Assembly (NCBI GenBank): GCA_030386875.1
Contig: CM059563.1
Coordinates: forward strand, 31,162,139 to 31,226,138
Origin: Morinoia aosen
Taxonomy: Eukaryota; Arthropoda; Malacostraca; Amphipoda; Talitridae
Direction of reading: 5' to 3'
Length of the DNA stretch: 64,000 nt
In this document: positions 62,558 through 64,000 of the stretch, one piece after another
Layout: each line of letters starts with the position of its first letter
Numbering within the stretch: the stretch's first letter is position 1
Made by a program: the position numbers and the translations under genes
The notes under the pieces: generated by a model
Database searches by the model: none
What the model was told of the DNA's origin: nothing
Seen by the model: the letters and a program-made list of their open reading frames with translations, nothing else

Positions 62558-62879
62558 GTGGTACAGTGGTTAAGGTGGTACAGTGGTTAAGGTACCAAGT
62601 ACAGTGGTTAAGGGATCGGGCTCGTATGTTGGAGTCGCGGGTTCGTATCCCAGCGCTGGCGCGGAGATTTTCCCCGTTGGGTATAAGGGAAAGCTCAAGC
62701 ACAATACCCCACTCAACCCAGGTGTCGGAAATGGGTACCGGCTATACGGGGGAACCGTCATGGTGTCCTATATATAGGGTTAGTTATAAGACATTTGAAA
62801 AACCAATGCTAAGATCATATGAATCAGGCTTGATTGGAAATAAAGCATCCCAAAGATGCCGATGTTAACCTAACCTAAC
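62558..62879 (+). mobile_element. tRNA-derived SINE, better-preserved copy with triplicated A-box head
   Basis: A 17-bp head GTGGTACAGTGGTTAAG occurs at 62558 and again at 62575. A third head (TACAGTGGTTAAGG) starts at 62600 and leads into the body. The B box GGTTCGTATCC is at 62640-62650, at a normal distance from the third A box. The body shares CCCAGGTGTCGGAAATGGGT and the 3' landmarks ACATTTGAAAAACCAA and TGGAAATAAAGCATCC with the copy at 49905. It ends in TTAACCTAACCTAAC (62865-62879), which could be the SINE tail or a telomere-like repeat. Two overlapping open frames inside the element are incidental. Confidence 0.85.
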
Positions 62880-63147
62880 GATACGCCTCCCGCTCCTGCC
62901 TGATGCGCTACCTCTTCCCTCCGAGACTGTTGCTCTGAAAGTCAACGTATTCACTGAGTATTTTATACTTTAATGCTCCTGCTTACATTTGGGAAATTTT
63001 CAATAGCAAGCAGTGATCAGAGTATCGAGAAAGCGAATTGACTTTCAAACTTACTGGTGTTGCTTGATGTAATGCCAAATTGATGGCATTGAGAGAGAAA
63101 ATTGTTGATAAGTTTATGCACTACTTTTCTCCCGTCCTCGCTCTCTG

Positions 63148-63450
63148 TGGAAGATGTGAGGTCCCTAGCTGAAGGTTAAGTGGGACTTTTTTTGTTGAAA
63201 TCGAATTGTTTTTGTCACGATTTTTTTTCGGTTCACAACTTTCCTTTTTTCATGTTACCCACTCCTTGTTCAATTTTTATCCTTATTTCATGAACTTCTT
63301 TCAGTGGTACCGTGTCTCCGTGCACAAATTGGAAACGCACATTATGTATGTGTAGATTCCTCGTTCCCTCAGTTCCGTTCTGAATGATCCATCCTCCTTC
63401 CTATCTTGAGAACACCCTTGTTGTGGTGCGAGAAGCTCAACTTCACTCAT
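63148..63450 (+). mobile_element. Dispersed repeat family R2, copy D
   Basis: Begins with GGAAGATGTGAGGTCCCTAG and CTGAAGGTTAAG, continues with TTTTGTTGAAATCGAATTG, and closes with TTGAGAACACCCTTGTTGTG near 63410. Collinear with copy A over about 300 bp, so this may approximate the full element. It lies in the same orientation as the other three copies. Confidence 0.65.
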
Positions 63451-64000
63451 TACTTAATCAACTTATTTAAATATCTTGTCTCGGACTTTTTCCCCACACT
63501 GGGAGTATTTTCTTGAAACAATTATTTAAAAAAATTGTTTTCCTATTGAAAATTAACTTCCAACCGATGCAACTTTTTTTCCTTGAGTGCCGCCAATCAA
63601 GAGTTTATTGAAATGTTCAGTGACATCACAGCTCGGCTCTAATTACAGCAGTGTCAGCCAGCACTAAAATACTGTTTAATTTTTGATGGCAATGTGTAAG
63701 CAAGCATCAGGCAAACATACCCATTGATGGTACTGTTTTTAGCGCTGTCTTTGGGTTGTTCAATTTGATTTCAGATTACCTTGTTACATCTCTTTGAAGC
63801 TCAGAGCTTCATTAAACGAGCCTGAAAACTGTGTTTTTAGCTGAACAGAGCTCGTTCTTATTTTCTATTTTTAGCCTTAAGTTTTCTTCTTCTAATTAAG
63901 CTTCGATGTTTCACGAATGTGCACGAGTTTTGCATTTTTTGTTTCGTAGCTTTTATAGATCATCCATTGTTCAGCATGAGATGCAAAATGTGCGGTAAAC

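Larger units (their letters stand above)
58051..64000. other. Presumed intronic sequence downstream of the Ig exon
   Basis: Contains R2 copies C and D and the second SINE. A moderately GC-rich patch lies at 58090-58260. I found no exon completing the Ig domain before the window ends. Confidence 0.55.

Overview
This is a eukaryotic nuclear window, almost certainly from an arthropod and most likely an insect. There is no bacterial gene packing: 64 kb of AT-rich sequence holds only short, scattered open frames, tRNA-derived SINE copies, minisatellites and one clearly spliced, GC-rich coding exon. Order and species cannot be fixed from the sequence. A telomere-like CCTAACCTAA stretch at the end of one SINE is compatible with an insect (TTAGG)n background but proves nothing.

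The one gene feature I can defend is an internal exon on the + strand at 55231-55358. It has a consensus donor (GTGAGT), an AG acceptor, a phase 1 start and a phase 0 end. It encodes the first half of an immunoglobulin domain: the B-strand Cys and C-strand Trp are present, and the F-strand Cys must lie in a later exon. The peptide looks like the N-terminal Ig domain of an insect cell-adhesion receptor, possibly nephrin/Kirre/SYG-like. I infer that 1-55230 and 55359-64000 are mainly introns of this gene, with the large upstream part possibly the intron after a signal-peptide exon. No neighbouring exon could be proven inside the window.

Layout: 1-4066 unique sequence; 4067-4820 a 20-bp minisatellite with a 180-bp higher-order period; 4821-12438 unique, with a duplicated E-box; 12439-12754 a 45-bp minisatellite with partly alternating units; 12755-29624 unique, with GC-rich islets, a degenerate repeat near 20.4 kb and a microsatellite near 23.6 kb; 29625-29940 a GGT/GAT triplet tract; 29941-44093 unique, with hairpins near 30.4 and 35.2 kb and the first two copies of a dispersed repeat (32.8 and 43.7 kb); 44094-44662 a 31-bp minisatellite; 47115-47290 four identical 44-bp repeats; 49905-50181 a SINE; 54860-55209 a 32-bp minisatellite ending just before the Ig exon; 57604-58050 a 75-bp minisatellite with a partial dimer pattern; 61.7-63.5 kb two more dispersed-repeat copies flanking a second SINE.

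The strongest observations are the density of independent minisatellites, several with higher-order structure, in one putative intron; the minisatellite abutting a 3' splice site; two SINEs of one family, one with a triplicated A-box head; a four-copy dispersed family, all on the same strand; and two long hairpins that could be small-RNA precursors or MITE remnants. I found no operon, CRISPR array, phage, toxin or other multi-gene system here.
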